Shown: positions 18,770 through 28,024, counted from the stretch's first letter. The stretch is 64,000 nucleotides of DNA from Bacillota bacterium (GCA_023409735.1 JAEYRB010000048.1:1-64000), one strand, 5' to 3'. Notes: generated from the letters alone by a model not told the origin. Numbers and translations are program-made.

Positions 18770-21700
18770 TTGTATTTAAAATGTTTGGAAATGCAGGGCT
18801 TCAAGTCCTTTGCAGATAAGATAAGTCTTGACTTCAATAATGGTATTACTTCTGTAGTAGGTCCTAATGGCAGCGGTAAAAGCAACATATCGGATGCAAT
18901 ACGCTGGGTTCTTGGCGAACAAAGCGTCAAATCACTGCGTGGGAGCAAAATGGAGGATGTTATTTTTGCCGGCACGGAGCACAGAAAGCCCCTTGGCTTT
19001 GCTGAGGTATCCATTACTCTGGACAACTCGGATTCAGCCCTTCCAATAGCTTATGGTGAGGTTACGGTAACGCGCCGCGTTTTCAGATCCGGTGAAAGTG
19101 AGTATCTTATTAATAAAGCACCTTGCAGGCTTAAGGATATTACCGAGCTATTCCTTGATACCGGCATAGGCAGGGATGGCTATTCTGTAATAGGTCAGGG
19201 CAGAGTGGACGAAATTCTGAGCACACGTTCAGAGGACAGAAGGCATATTTTTGAAGAAGCCTCCGGAATAATGAAATACAAGGTGCGTAAACAGGAAGCC
19301 GAGAAAAAGCTTGAGCTTACAAGGCAGAATCTTGAACGCATAAACGACATAATAAATGAACTGGAATCACAGCTTGGTCCATTGAAGGAGCAATCTGAGG
19401 CTGCACGGAAATACCTTGATATAAGGGAAAGCCTAAAGGAGCTTGAGGTAAATGTATACCTTGACAGCATGGAAAAATTCAAAGAAAAGCTGCAGGTATT
19501 CGAGGAACAATATAAAAATGTAAAAAGTCAGGTAGAAGACGAAAATAAAAGGCTGGAAGAAATAACTGCTTCCAATAAAGAGAAAACAGACCTACTGAAA
19601 GCCTTTGATGAAAAAATCGAAGCCGCAAGGCAGCAGTTTTATGCCCTTGAGGGAAATCTTGAAAGATTCAATTCGGATATAAAGGTCAATAATGAAAAAA
19701 AAGTAAACCTTGAACAGAATATTGAGAGGCTTGATTCTGAAATTTTTGAAGCTCAGTTAAAAATGTCCGAACTGGATAAAGAGGAAGCCGGGAAGCTGGA
19801 CAAGCTCAAATATCTTGAGAAACAGCTGAATATATACGCACAGAAGCTTGCTGAGTATGAAAAGCAGATGGAGGAGCTGCTGAAGACTCTCAGTGAAAGC
19901 GAAAGAGAAATAGAACAGTTGAAGACTGTAATAATGGACAAAATGGACATACAGTCTGATAAGAAAATGCAGATTAATGATGTAAAGACTCATATTGAAA
20001 ATATTAAAAAGAGGCAAAAAAGCATAGACAATGAAATATATCAGCAGATTATAGAAAATGACAATGAAAAAATGAAAAAAGAGGACCTGACAAAAAGCAT
20101 ACATCACGCCTCTGAAGAGTTGAGAAAGCAGGGAATAAGACGGGATGAGCTTCATAGTGAGCTTTCTGAATCCGACAAGCTTCTGGAAGGCTTACGTGCC
20201 AAGCAAAGCAAGCTGCGATCTGAAATGCAGTTTAAAACCTCAAGAGCTCGTACTCTGTCAGAAATGGAGCAAAATCTTGAGGGCTATAATAGAAGCGTTA
20301 AACAGATATTACATGAATGCAGAGAATCGGAGGAATTCGGCAAGGGTATTCATGGAGCATTGGCACAGCTGATCAAGGTTGATAAAAAATATGAAGCTGC
20401 AATTGAGATGACTTTGGGAAGCACCCTTCAAAATATAGTGACACAGACAGAGGAGGCTGCAAAAAAGGCAATAGAATACCTTAAGAGAAACAAATCAGGA
20501 AGGGCTACCTTCCTGCCCATAAGCTCTGTAAACGGCAGAAGCTTTGATATCTCTATGATCGAAAGGATAAAACGTGCAGAAGGCTTCTGTGGTATCGCCT
20601 CTGAGCTTGTAAGCTGTGACCATATATATAAAGGAATATTAAGCAGTTTATTAGGGAAGGTAGTTGTTATTGACAATCTAGACAATGCTATTAAGGTTGC
20701 ACGTTCCTTTGGCTATTCCTTCAGGATCGCAACTCTTGAAGGCGATATATTAAATGCAGGAGGCTCCATGTCAGGTGGAAGTCTTGATAACAGAGGCACC
20801 GGTATATTAAGTAGAAGCCGCGAGATTGAAGAGCTGAACGCAGAACTAACAAAGCTGAAATCAGAGGATAATTCTTTAAGCAAGGATATAAGCCAGCTAT
20901 GCGAGGATATTTCACAAATAAACAGTGAATTGTCATCGTTGGAAAGTGCGATTAAGAACAACGAGCTTGTGAAGATCAGGGATGAAAGCCACCTGTCACA
21001 GGTTGAGGAAAACATTGTAAAGCTTGGCGCGCGAATGGATATGCTAAAACAGGAAAAGGCTCAGCTTGAAAGACAGCAAAGTGAAATCTCAGCAGAGCTT
21101 GAGAAATATCAACAGGAGCTTTTATCGATAGAGCAGGAGATAAGCGCTACAAAACAAATTGTGGCCGAAAGCCAGGATAAGCATAAGGAGGATCAGGTAG
21201 TAAGAGATGCCCTACATGCAGATATTACCGATTTTAAAATATCAGTCAACTCTATTAAAGAGAGCATGGACAGTGTAAAAGAAAACTCAAGCAGGCTTGC
21301 ATCCGAAAAGGAAGCGTTGGTAAAAGCAATTGAAAGAAAGAATAATGAGAAGAATAAATACCAGAGTGAAATAAGGCATATAGATGAGCTCAACGAGGGT
21401 CTGAGGGAAAACATACGAAAGAGTGAGGAATCCAGATCCGGAAAGACCTTTGAGATGGACAGGCTTACCGAGGAAAGAAAGATTATGGAGGAGGACCTGT
21501 ACGATATTGTTAATAAAATAAACGAAGCAAATAAAAATATTCTTTTGCTTCAGGAGGAATATTCAAGGGTAGAAGTAAAGAAAACTAAGCTTGAAAGTGA
21601 AATGGAAGCTCTTCAGGATAGAATGTGGAATGAATATGAGCTTACATATTCAAGTGCCCTGCAGCTGAAAAAGGATATCGGCAGTCTTTCAAGTGCGCAG

Positions 21701-22342
21701 CGGAAAATAAATGAACTTCGTGCCTGCATAAAGGAGCTTGGACCGGTCAACGTAGCTTCAATTGAAGAGTATGTGAAGACAAAGGAACGCTTTGAGTTCA
21801 TGAGTGTGCAAAGAAATGATATGGAGCAGGCAAGAGAGAAGCTAATGCGTGTAATACAGGAAATGACGGCTATTATGAAAAAGCAGTTTATGGAGCAGTT
21901 TGAACTTATAAATAAGAATTTCAACATCGTATTCAAGGAGCTGTTCAACGGAGGAAGAGCAGGACTTATTCTTTCGGACGAGGAGAATGTTCTTGAGAGT
22001 GGAATAGAGATAGAAGTACAGCCGCCGGGGAAAAAGCTTCAAAACATGATGCTGCTTTCAGGCGGAGAGCGCGCTTTTACAGCTATAGCGCTTCTGTTTT
22101 CAATATTGCGGTTGAAGCCGTCGCCATTTTGTATTCTCGATGAGATAGAGGCAGCCTTGGATGATGCGAATGTATATAGGTTTGCCGAATATCTCAGGCG
22201 TTACTCAGACCAGACGCAGTTTATCATCGTAACACATAGAAAGGGTACGATGGAGGGCTCGGATACACTATATGGCGTAACAATGCAGGAGCATGGTGTA
22301 TCTAAAGTAGTTTCAATGAAAATGGAAAATGTAGCAGTGTAA
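18770..22342 (+). CDS. smc: Chromosome segregation protein SMC
   Basis: A 1190-residue SMC ATPase that compacts and separates the chromosome together with ScpA/ScpB. The N-terminal head has Walker A GPNGSGKS (31-38). Long coiled coils flank a hinge (about 520-680, containing GIHGALAQLIKVDKKYE). The C-terminal head has the signature LLSGGERAF (about 1095-1103) and Walker B CILDEIEAALDD. The start is taken as TTG 18770, giving the family N-terminus MYLKCLEMQGFKSFADK, with GGGGGG (18758-18763) as ribosome site; another TTG at 18749 is in frame but less fitting. ftsY follows by 34 bases, the usual clostridial order. Confidence 0.96.
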   Translation: MYLKCLEMQGFKSFADKISLDFNNGITSVVGPNGSGKSNISDAIRWVLGEQSVKSLRGSKMEDVIFAGTEHRKPLGFAEVSITLDNSDSALPIAYGEVTVTRRVFRSGESEYLINKAPCRLKDITELFLDTGIGRDGYSVIGQGRVDEILSTRSEDRRHIFEEASGIMKYKVRKQEAEKKLELTRQNLERINDIINELESQLGPLKEQSEAARKYLDIRESLKELEVNVYLDSMEKFKEKLQVFEEQYKNVKSQVEDENKRLEEITASNKEKTDLLKAFDEKIEAARQQFYALEGNLERFNSDIKVNNEKKVNLEQNIERLDSEIFEAQLKMSELDKEEAGKLDKLKYLEKQLNIYAQKLAEYEKQMEELLKTLSESEREIEQLKTVIMDKMDIQSDKKMQINDVKTHIENIKKRQKSIDNEIYQQIIENDNEKMKKEDLTKSIHHASEELRKQGIRRDELHSELSESDKLLEGLRAKQSKLRSEMQFKTSRARTLSEMEQNLEGYNRSVKQILHECRESEEFGKGIHGALAQLIKVDKKYEAAIEMTLGSTLQNIVTQTEEAAKKAIEYLKRNKSGRATFLPISSVNGRSFDISMIERIKRAEGFCGIASELVSCDHIYKGILSSLLGKVVVIDNLDNAIKVARSFGYSFRIATLEGDILNAGGSMSGGSLDNRGTGILSRSREIEELNAELTKLKSEDNSLSKDISQLCEDISQINSELSSLESAIKNNELVKIRDESHLSQVEENIVKLGARMDMLKQEKAQLERQQSEISAELEKYQQELLSIEQEISATKQIVAESQDKHKEDQVVRDALHADITDFKISVNSIKESMDSVKENSSRLASEKEALVKAIERKNNEKNKYQSEIRHIDELNEGLRENIRKSEESRSGKTFEMDRLTEERKIMEEDLYDIVNKINEANKNILLLQEEYSRVEVKKTKLESEMEALQDRMWNEYELTYSSALQLKKDIGSLSSAQRKINELRACIKELGPVNVASIEEYVKTKERFEFMSVQRNDMEQAREKLMRVIQEMTAIMKKQFMEQFELINKNFNIVFKELFNGGRAGLILSDEENVLESGIEIEVQPPGKKLQNMMLLSGGERAFTAIALLFSILRLKPSPFCILDEIEAALDDANVYRFAEYLRRYSDQTQFIIVTHRKGTMEGSDTLYGVTMQEHGVSKVVSMKMENVAV

Positions 22343-22376
22343 TTACATTAAATAAACAACAGAACGGTGGTTAGAT

Positions 22377-23285
22377 ATGGGATTTTTTGAAAAATTGAAA
22401 AACGGGCTTTCTAAAACACGAAAGGGTATTACAGAAAAAATCGATCAGGTGCTTGTCTCATTTGGTAAAGTCGATGATGAATTGTTTGATGAACTTGAGG
22501 AGGTTCTTATAACCTCTGATATAGGAGTTGACACAACACTTCGAATAATTGAGGGAGTTAAGAAGAAGGTAAAGGATGAGAAGGTAACAGACCCAATAAA
22601 GGTAAAGGCTCTTTTGAAGGATGAGCTTGCAGAAATACTTGGTGCTGACACATGTAAGCTGAATATTGAGCCGTCTCCTGCGGTTATCATGGTTATAGGT
22701 GTAAACGGAGTAGGAAAGACGACCTCGATAGGCAAAATAGCAAATTTGCTTAAGGCTGATGGTAAAAAGGTAATGCTTGCAGCCGCAGATACCTTCAGAG
22801 CTGCTGCTATAGATCAGCTCCAGATATGGGCAGACAGAGTAGGTGTGGAGCTGATAAGGCAGGCAGAGGGCTCAGATCCGGCTGCAGTCATATATGATGC
22901 AGTTCAGGCGGCAAGAGCGCGTAAGGTTGATGTGCTTATATGTGATACAGCAGGAAGGCTTCATACTAAGAAAAACCTCATGGAGGAACTGCGTAAGATT
23001 TCACGTATAGTAGATCGTGAGATGCCTAATGCTGTGCGTGAGAACCTTCTGGTGCTTGATGCCACTACAGGCCAGAATGCGGTGTCTCAGGCCAAGACCT
23101 TCAGCGAGGTAACCGATATATCAGGAATAGTGCTTACAAAGCTGGACGGAACTGCAAAGGGCGGAATAATAATTTCTATAAAGTCGGAGCTTGATATACC
23201 GGTCAAGCTAGTTGGCGTTGGAGAACAGATCGATGATATGCAGCCTTTCAATTCGAGAGACTTTGTAGAGGCATTATTTTCTTAA
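22377..23285 (+). CDS. ftsY: Signal recognition particle receptor FtsY
   Basis: A 302-residue SRP-family GTPase that docks Ffh-ribosome complexes at the membrane. It has a short amphipathic N-terminus rather than the long acidic domain of E. coli, an N domain (about 1-80), then GVNGVGKTT (about 107-115), DTAGR (about 189-193) and TKLDGTAKGG (about 254-263). Length is typical for Firmicutes. GGTGG upstream of 22377 is the ribosome site. Its partner Ffh is encoded in this window at 28382. Confidence 0.96.
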   Translation: MGFFEKLKNGLSKTRKGITEKIDQVLVSFGKVDDELFDELEEVLITSDIGVDTTLRIIEGVKKKVKDEKVTDPIKVKALLKDELAEILGADTCKLNIEPSPAVIMVIGVNGVGKTTSIGKIANLLKADGKKVMLAAADTFRAAAIDQLQIWADRVGVELIRQAEGSDPAAVIYDAVQAARARKVDVLICDTAGRLHTKKNLMEELRKISRIVDREMPNAVRENLLVLDATTGQNAVSQAKTFSEVTDISGIVLTKLDGTAKGGIIISIKSELDIPVKLVGVGEQIDDMQPFNSRDFVEALFS

Positions 23286-23585
23286 TAGTTTGAATCGTGG
23301 TGTTGATATAATGTTTATGATTTGTACTGCAAACATAACAAACAATGTTCACAATTTCTCATGTGTTCACATAATATTTAAGCTTAGCTGAGTGTCATTT
23401 GCGATGTCCAATTCATCAATCTCTGCGAAGCCACAAACAGCTATTCTTTGTGACAGAGCTTTATTTCAAAAGGATACATCACAAATGCCGTAGTTTATAT
23501 TCAGTTAAAGATTTGCTGATAAATTAGGAATGTAATATGAAGAATATAAAATACTATAAGTAATGCCGGTGTAAGGAGAATGTAT
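23286..23585. other. Intergenic region before the DnaK paralogue
   Basis: About 300 bases between ftsY and the dnaK-like gene. I looked for a CIRCE heat-shock operator (TTAGCACTC-N9-GAGTGCTAA) and do not see one. No other operator, RNA or gene remnant is clear. Confidence 0.4.
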
Positions 23586-25361
23586 ATGTCAAAGTTGATC
23601 GGGATAGATCTAGGTACAACTAATTCATGTGTTGCGGTTATGGAAGGCGGAGAGCCTGTAATTATACCAAATGAGAGCGGCGAAAGGACAACACCCTCTG
23701 TAGTTGCTTTCACAGCGACCGGTGAGAGACTGATTGGACATGCTGCAAAGCGTCAGGCTGTAACTAACCCTCAAAGGACAGTAAGCTCTATAAAGCGTGA
23801 GATGGGAAGCGACTACAGGGTCAACATAGATGGAAAAAAGTATACTCCTCAGGAAATATCATCTATGATACTTCAAAAGCTAAAATCAGACGCCGAAAGC
23901 TATCTTGGCGAGTCTGTGACAGAGGTGGTCATTACTGTACCGGCATATTTTACTGATGCGCAGCGACAAGCTACGAAGGATGCCGGTAAAATAGCAGGCC
24001 TGAATGTGCAGAGAATAATAAATGAGCCTACAGCTGCAGCTTTGGCCTACGGCGTAGATAAAGAAATTCCGCAGAAGATAATGGTCTATGACCTTGGAGG
24101 CGGAACGTTCGATGTTTCCATACTTGATATAAATAACGGAATGATAGAGGTGCTTTCAACAGCAGGAAACAACAGGCTTGGCGGTGATGATTTCGACGCT
24201 GTGTTAACCGATTATATGGTTAAGGAGTTCAAAAAGGAAACTAAGGTTGATATCAGCCGTGATCCTATTGCAATGGGTCGTGTGCGGGAGGCTGCCGAAA
24301 AAGCAAAGATTGAGCTTAGCTCCATCACACAGACAACCATCAATCTGCCGTTCATTTCCACCGGGAAGAATGGGCCAGTTCACATGGAAATGACGATCAA
24401 TCGTGCAAAATTCAATGATCTTACAGGACACCTTGTTAAATCAACGATGGATCCTGTTCGTCAGGCTATGCAGGACGCAGGGCTTTCGACAGGGGAAATC
24501 TCAAAGGTGCTGCTGGTGGGTGGTTCAACAAGGATACCAGCTGTTCAGGACGCTGTCAAAAGCTTCATTGGGAAAGAGCCTTTTAAGGGAATAAATCCGG
24601 ACGAATGCGTAGCAATGGGTGCATCGCTTCAGGCAGGCGTTTTGTCGGGAGCAGTAAAAGGATTGCTGCTGCTGGATGTTACCCCTTTATCCCTGGGCAT
24701 AGAAACGTTGGGCGGCGTTTTTTCAAAAATAATTGATAGGAACACTACCATACCCATAAGAAAGAGTGAGATATATACAACAGCCGCAAATTTCCAAACA
24801 TCTGTAGAGATTCATGTCCTGCAGGGAGAAAGGGAGCTGGCACGATATAATAAAACACTTGGTAAATTCAGACTAAATGGTATTAGAAGAGCAATGAGGG
24901 GCATTCCTCAAATAGAGGTAACCTTTGCAATAGATGCCAATGGTATTGTAAATGTAACAGCTAAGGATCTTGGTACGGGAAAGATGCAGGATATCACGAT
25001 TACTGCTTCCTCCAACCTGAGCCAGGCTGAAATAGACAGAGCAGTTAGGGAAGCACAGCAGTATGCATCCGATGACAAGCAGCGCAAGCAGGAGGCAACC
25101 GCTAAAAATGATGCTGAAAATCTGATATACAGAGCCGCTGCCTTAAACGGAAAGCTTAATAAAGAAGATAAAAATATGCTTAATGATTCTGTTAAGAGAT
25201 TGAAAAAAGCTATGAAGGGGAAAAATACTTCTGAAATAGCTGAAGCATGTAGTGAGCTTGAACAAATGATCAATACACTGGAAAACGGCAATATTGGCGG
25301 TAATGGTGGAAACGGCGGAGACAGCGGTTATCAGGATGCAGGCTTCAAGGATAATGAGTAA
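23586..25361 (+). CDS. DnaK/Hsp70 paralogue
   Basis: A 591-residue Hsp70 chaperone. The nucleotide-binding domain shows IGIDLGTTNSCVAV (near the N-terminus), VYDLGGGTFDVSI and LVGGSTRIPAVQ. The substrate domain begins after LLLLDVTPLSLGIETLGG, and the tail is Gly-rich (GGNGGNGGDSG) instead of the EEVD-like or acidic end of the main DnaK. AAGGAG (23574-23579) best fits the ATG at 23586, although ATG 23580 is also in frame. No grpE, hrcA or CIRCE element is present; the neighbours are a DUF5685 gene and a J-domain gene. It is therefore probably a dedicated second Hsp70 rather than the housekeeping one, though the latter cannot be seen here. Confidence 0.9.
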   Translation: MSKLIGIDLGTTNSCVAVMEGGEPVIIPNESGERTTPSVVAFTATGERLIGHAAKRQAVTNPQRTVSSIKREMGSDYRVNIDGKKYTPQEISSMILQKLKSDAESYLGESVTEVVITVPAYFTDAQRQATKDAGKIAGLNVQRIINEPTAAALAYGVDKEIPQKIMVYDLGGGTFDVSILDINNGMIEVLSTAGNNRLGGDDFDAVLTDYMVKEFKKETKVDISRDPIAMGRVREAAEKAKIELSSITQTTINLPFISTGKNGPVHMEMTINRAKFNDLTGHLVKSTMDPVRQAMQDAGLSTGEISKVLLVGGSTRIPAVQDAVKSFIGKEPFKGINPDECVAMGASLQAGVLSGAVKGLLLLDVTPLSLGIETLGGVFSKIIDRNTTIPIRKSEIYTTAANFQTSVEIHVLQGERELARYNKTLGKFRLNGIRRAMRGIPQIEVTFAIDANGIVNVTAKDLGTGKMQDITITASSNLSQAEIDRAVREAQQYASDDKQRKQEATAKNDAENLIYRAAALNGKLNKEDKNMLNDSVKRLKKAMKGKNTSEIAEACSELEQMINTLENGNIGGNGGNGGDSGYQDAGFKDNE

Positions 25362-25381
25362 ACTCGGAGGTATATAAGAGC

Positions 25382-26197
25382 ATGTTCGGGTACATCATTG
25401 CAAATTATGAAGCTTTGACTAATGACGAAAAGCAGAGATATCATGCATGCTATTGCGGACTATGCCACTCGTTAAAAAATAAGCACAGTGAAATATGCAG
25501 GCTTACACTGAATTATGATATGTTATTCCTTGTGCTTGTGCTCACTGAGGTATATGGATCCGATACAAGTCTTAAGCAGGGCAATTGCTTATTGCATCCT
25601 TTTAAGAAGCATAGCTATGTAGTAAATGAGATAACTGATTATGCTGCTGCAATGAATGTAATACTGACCTACTACAACCTCATGGACAACTGGAATGACA
25701 GCAGGAGTATGACATCACTCGGAGGTGCCTCGGCACTTAAACGCCAAGTCGGAAAAATCGAGATAATGTACCCCAGACAGTGCACAGCTATAAAAGAAGA
25801 GCTTGCAACACTTGCTAGGATCGAAAAGGATGGAGTAACCAATGCCGACATACCGGCAGCTTGCTTTGGCAAGCTAATGGGAGAGATATTCGTTCTGAGA
25901 GAGGATGAAAACGCTGAAGCCTTGTATAGCTTTGGAATGGCTCTTGGCAGATTTATATACATCCTAGATGCGGTAATTGATTTGAAAAGGGATCTGAAAA
26001 AGGAATCCTATAATCCGCTAATATCAATGCCTACGACAAATTATAAGGATATACTGGAGATGTTGATGGCAGATTGTACAAAGGTATTCAATAGATTAGA
26101 ACAACTGAAGGACGACGAACTGATAAAAAACATCCTTTATTCAGGCGTATGGACTAAATATGAAATAGCGCAGGCAAAGGAGAAAAAGAATAAATGA
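25382..26197 (+). CDS. DUF5685 family protein
   Basis: A 271-residue, mostly helical protein of unknown function matching DUF5685. The N-terminus has YHACYCGLCHSL, with Cys23, Cys25 and Cys28 plus His21 and a further Cys39, a likely metal or redox site. Two aspartate-rich segments stand out: NLMDNWND (D102, D106) and LDAVIDLKRDL (D196, D200, D204). Their D-x3-D form recalls the paired Asp motifs of squalene/phytoene synthase folds; this similarity is my inference only. GGAGG (25366-25370) precedes the ATG. It starts 20 bases after the Hsp70 gene and its stop overlaps the J-domain gene by four bases, so the three are one operon. Confidence 0.75.
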   Translation: MFGYIIANYEALTNDEKQRYHACYCGLCHSLKNKHSEICRLTLNYDMLFLVLVLTEVYGSDTSLKQGNCLLHPFKKHSYVVNEITDYAAAMNVILTYYNLMDNWNDSRSMTSLGGASALKRQVGKIEIMYPRQCTAIKEELATLARIEKDGVTNADIPAACFGKLMGEIFVLREDENAEALYSFGMALGRFIYILDAVIDLKRDLKKESYNPLISMPTTNYKDILEMLMADCTKVFNRLEQLKDDELIKNILYSGVWTKYEIAQAKEKKNK

Positions 26198-26925
26198 TAT
26201 CAGATCCATATAGGGTACTTGGCTTAACTCCTTCTGCATCTGACGATGAGGTCACAAAGGCGTACAGGCACCTTGCTAAAAAATATCATCCGGACCTTAA
26301 TCCGGGGGACAAAGCTGCTGCAGATAAAATGAGTGAAATAAATGCAGCGTATGAGCAGATAAAGAGCGGCAATGTTGGTGCAGGAAGCTCTCAGAGCAGT
26401 TATGGAGGCAATGCCGGTTATTATGGCGGAAGAACAGGATATTACGGCGAAAACAGGCAGTCTTATGGTAGTGGCTACGGTGGACAGAATAATGACCCGT
26501 TTTCTGATTTTGATCCGTTTAGTGCATTCTGGTCTTTTGGCAATTTCGGATCATATGGAGGGCAGAGACAAAGGGATGAATTTGATCCTGTGCTGACATA
26601 CATCAGGTCAGGTTACTATGAAGAGGCACTGAATGCCCTGAGAAATATATCAAATCATAATGCAAAATGGTTCTATTACAGCGCCATTGCAAACTACGGC
26701 ACAGGCAATAAGGTAACTGCACTTAACTATGCTCAGACAGCTGTAAGGATGGAACCCGGTAATGCCGAATATCAGAATTTACTCAACCAGATACAAAATG
26801 GCGGGCGGGTATATTCTCAAGAGAGCAGTACATATAAATCGCCTCTGATTACAATGAACACAATCTGCTTAGGACTTTGCATGGCGCGCATACTGTGCAT
26901 GTGCTGTGCAGGCGGTGGATTTTAA
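26194..26925 (+). CDS. J-domain protein (DnaJ-like) with hydrophobic C-terminus
   Basis: A 243-residue protein with an N-terminal J domain (about 3-56) that keeps the HPD motif in KKYHPDLNPG, so it can stimulate an Hsp70 ATPase. A Gly/Tyr/Ser-rich stretch (about 65-110) follows, then a helical segment that looks like TPR-type repeats (about 125-200), and a short hydrophobic, Cys-rich end (CLGLCMARILCMCC) that may anchor it to the membrane. It lacks the zinc-finger and substrate domains of classical DnaJ. Its ATG overlaps the DUF5685 stop (ATGA). The obvious partner is the Hsp70 paralogue two genes upstream. Confidence 0.85.
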   Translation: MISDPYRVLGLTPSASDDEVTKAYRHLAKKYHPDLNPGDKAAADKMSEINAAYEQIKSGNVGAGSSQSSYGGNAGYYGGRTGYYGENRQSYGSGYGGQNNDPFSDFDPFSAFWSFGNFGSYGGQRQRDEFDPVLTYIRSGYYEEALNALRNISNHNAKWFYYSAIANYGTGNKVTALNYAQTAVRMEPGNAEYQNLLNQIQNGGRVYSQESSTYKSPLITMNTICLGLCMARILCMCCAGGGF

Positions 26926-27060
26926 AGGCCTAAGGTAAACAGCTGATATTTAGCTTTAGGGATTTGTTATAAGGAGTTAATTTTAGGGTATTTAAGAATT
27001 TTGATGAAAGGCAACAAAATTTATATCACAGAATACTAAATAAAGGGATGGTTTTTCATT

Positions 27061-27465
27061 ATGATGAGGATTAGAGAAGCGCTTGCCAGATTTATGTCAG
27101 GAAGGTACGGCAATGATGACCTGAATAAATTGTTCTTTTGGCTGTACCTTATTTTGATCGTGGCAAATCTATTCATTAGGAGCAGCATTATATATTTTGT
27201 AAGTCTAATCATAGTTTTCTTATGGATATTCAGAAGCTTTTCAAAAAACATGTACAAAAGGCAGGCTGAAAATCAAAAGTACCTGGTGCTTAAAAATAAG
27301 ATCATGAGCTTTTTCAAGCTTCAGAAGAACAAATGGAGAGACAGAAAAACGCATGTTTATCGCAGATGCGATTCGTGTAAGGCTGTTATAAGGCTTCCGA
27401 GAGTGAAGGGAACACATACTGTGGAATGTCCCAAATGCCATAAGGATTTCAAGGTAAAGGTGTAA
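27061..27465 (+). CDS. Small membrane protein with C-terminal zinc ribbon
   Basis: A 134-residue protein with two adjacent hydrophobic helices (about 24-40 and 42-60) and a basic linker. The C-terminal zinc ribbon has RRCDSCK and VECPKCHK as its two CxxC knuckles. Function unknown. AAAGGGATGG (27041-27050) precedes two ATG codons; the first is taken. It follows the J-domain gene by 135 bases on the same strand and may belong to that chaperone group. Confidence 0.7.
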   Translation: MMRIREALARFMSGRYGNDDLNKLFFWLYLILIVANLFIRSSIIYFVSLIIVFLWIFRSFSKNMYKRQAENQKYLVLKNKIMSFFKLQKNKWRDRKTHVYRRCDSCKAVIRLPRVKGTHTVECPKCHKDFKVKV

Positions 27466-27535
27466 GTAAGCGAAGCTATTGCACAATGACGAAACCAAAG
27501 CTTCATTTGCAAGAACTATCTTGTTCCGCAAGCAT

Positions 27536-27557
27536 TTTTTAGCGCATGCGCTAAAAA
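27536..27557. repeat. Perfect 22-bp palindrome
   Basis: Arms TTTTTAGCGCA and TGCGCTAAAAA meet without a spacer. The A/T tracts on both sides of a GC core resemble a two-way terminator, although the core leaves little room for an RNA loop. Confidence 0.7.
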
Positions 27558-27599
27558 GGGGCTACATTAATGTAACGCTTTTACGGATTAAAAGCATTT

Positions 27600-27672
27600 A
27601 GCAAGTCGAAACTCGTAAAAATACTGGTAAAAAAATAAGATGTAGCATTTTTCCTCAAACAGTCGACTTGCT
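27600..27672. repeat. 10-bp inverted repeat around 53 bases
   Basis: AGCAAGTCGA (27600-27609) and TCGACTTGCT (27663-27672) are perfect reverse complements. The enclosed AT-rich stretch has no open frame of note. Confidence 0.6.
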
Positions 27673-27730
27673 GATCTTCGCACTGACAAGATATTTATAA
27701 TGTGGACTGCCGCCCACACCCAACGAATGT

Positions 27731-27752
27731 ACATATTGCTGCAGCAATATGT
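27731..27752. repeat. Perfect 22-bp palindrome
   Basis: Arms ACATATTGCTG and CAGCAATATGT are exact complements with no spacer. It is the second 22-bp palindrome within 220 bases. Confidence 0.7.
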
Positions 27753-27798
27753 TACTAGGCTTCATTACGCTTATTGGTTACTTACATTAATGGCGTTG

Positions 27799-27848
27799 AC
27801 CGAAGGTCTACAGCAAAAATGCGAGTGGGGCTCGATGCCCCCGAGACT
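27799..27848. repeat. Dispersed repeat, copy A
   Basis: Contains CCGAAGGTCTACAGCAAAAA, then GCGAG, a GGGGC-TCGAT-GCCCC hairpin and CGAGAC. Related sequences occur at 29725-29781 and 45425-45471. A companion segment GCTATTGCACAATGA at 27475-27489 recurs before copy C. Confidence 0.6.
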
Positions 27849-27945
27849 TATGTTGCACAACAGCTCCATAAATTTGATACCGAATAGTCACTAAACTAGG
27901 TGCTTTGATATAATAAATGCTTGACAATGTCCTATTCATCACTTA

Positions 27946-27983
27946 AAATAAGGTGTAAAGTAAAAATGCTTTACACCTTATTT
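27946..27983 (+). terminator. Strong 15-bp hairpin before ylxM
   Basis: AAATAAGGTGTAAAG (27946-27960) pairs perfectly with CTTTACACCTTATTT (27969-27983) around TAAAAATG. It ends 41 bases before the ylxM start. It may terminate transcripts from the palindromic block or act as an attenuator for ylxM-ffh. A TTGACA lies at 27921-27926 just before it. Confidence 0.6.
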
Positions 27984-28024
27984 GATAATATAGGCTTTAG
28001 CCTGTTAAGTGTAATGAAAAATTT

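Larger units (their letters stand above)
27466..28024. other. Palindrome-rich non-coding block upstream of ylxM
   Basis: 559 bases with no convincing gene; a 64-codon open frame at 27700-27894 lacks a ribosome site and recognisable features. The block contains two perfect 22-bp palindromes (27536-27557, 27731-27752), the 12-bp palindrome TACATTAATGTA (27563-27574), a 10-bp inverted repeat around 53 bases (27600-27672), copy A of a dispersed repeat (27475-27503 and 27799-27848), and a 15-bp hairpin (27946-27983). This density of symmetry is unlike the other spacers here and suggests structured RNA, a protein-binding array or a small non-autonomous element. Confidence 0.6.

Noticed and set aside
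23286..23585. CIRCE heat-shock operator before the dnaK-like gene
   Set aside because: No TTAGCACTC/GAGTGCTAA inverted repeat is present.
27799..27848. Cyclic di-GMP riboswitch
   Set aside because: CGAAGG and GC hairpins are suggestive, but the GCAAACC and tetraloop-receptor segments of the known classes are absent.
27700..27894. 64-codon open frame inside the palindromic block
   Set aside because: No ribosome binding site, no recognisable family, and it runs across palindromes and the dispersed repeat; treated as chance.
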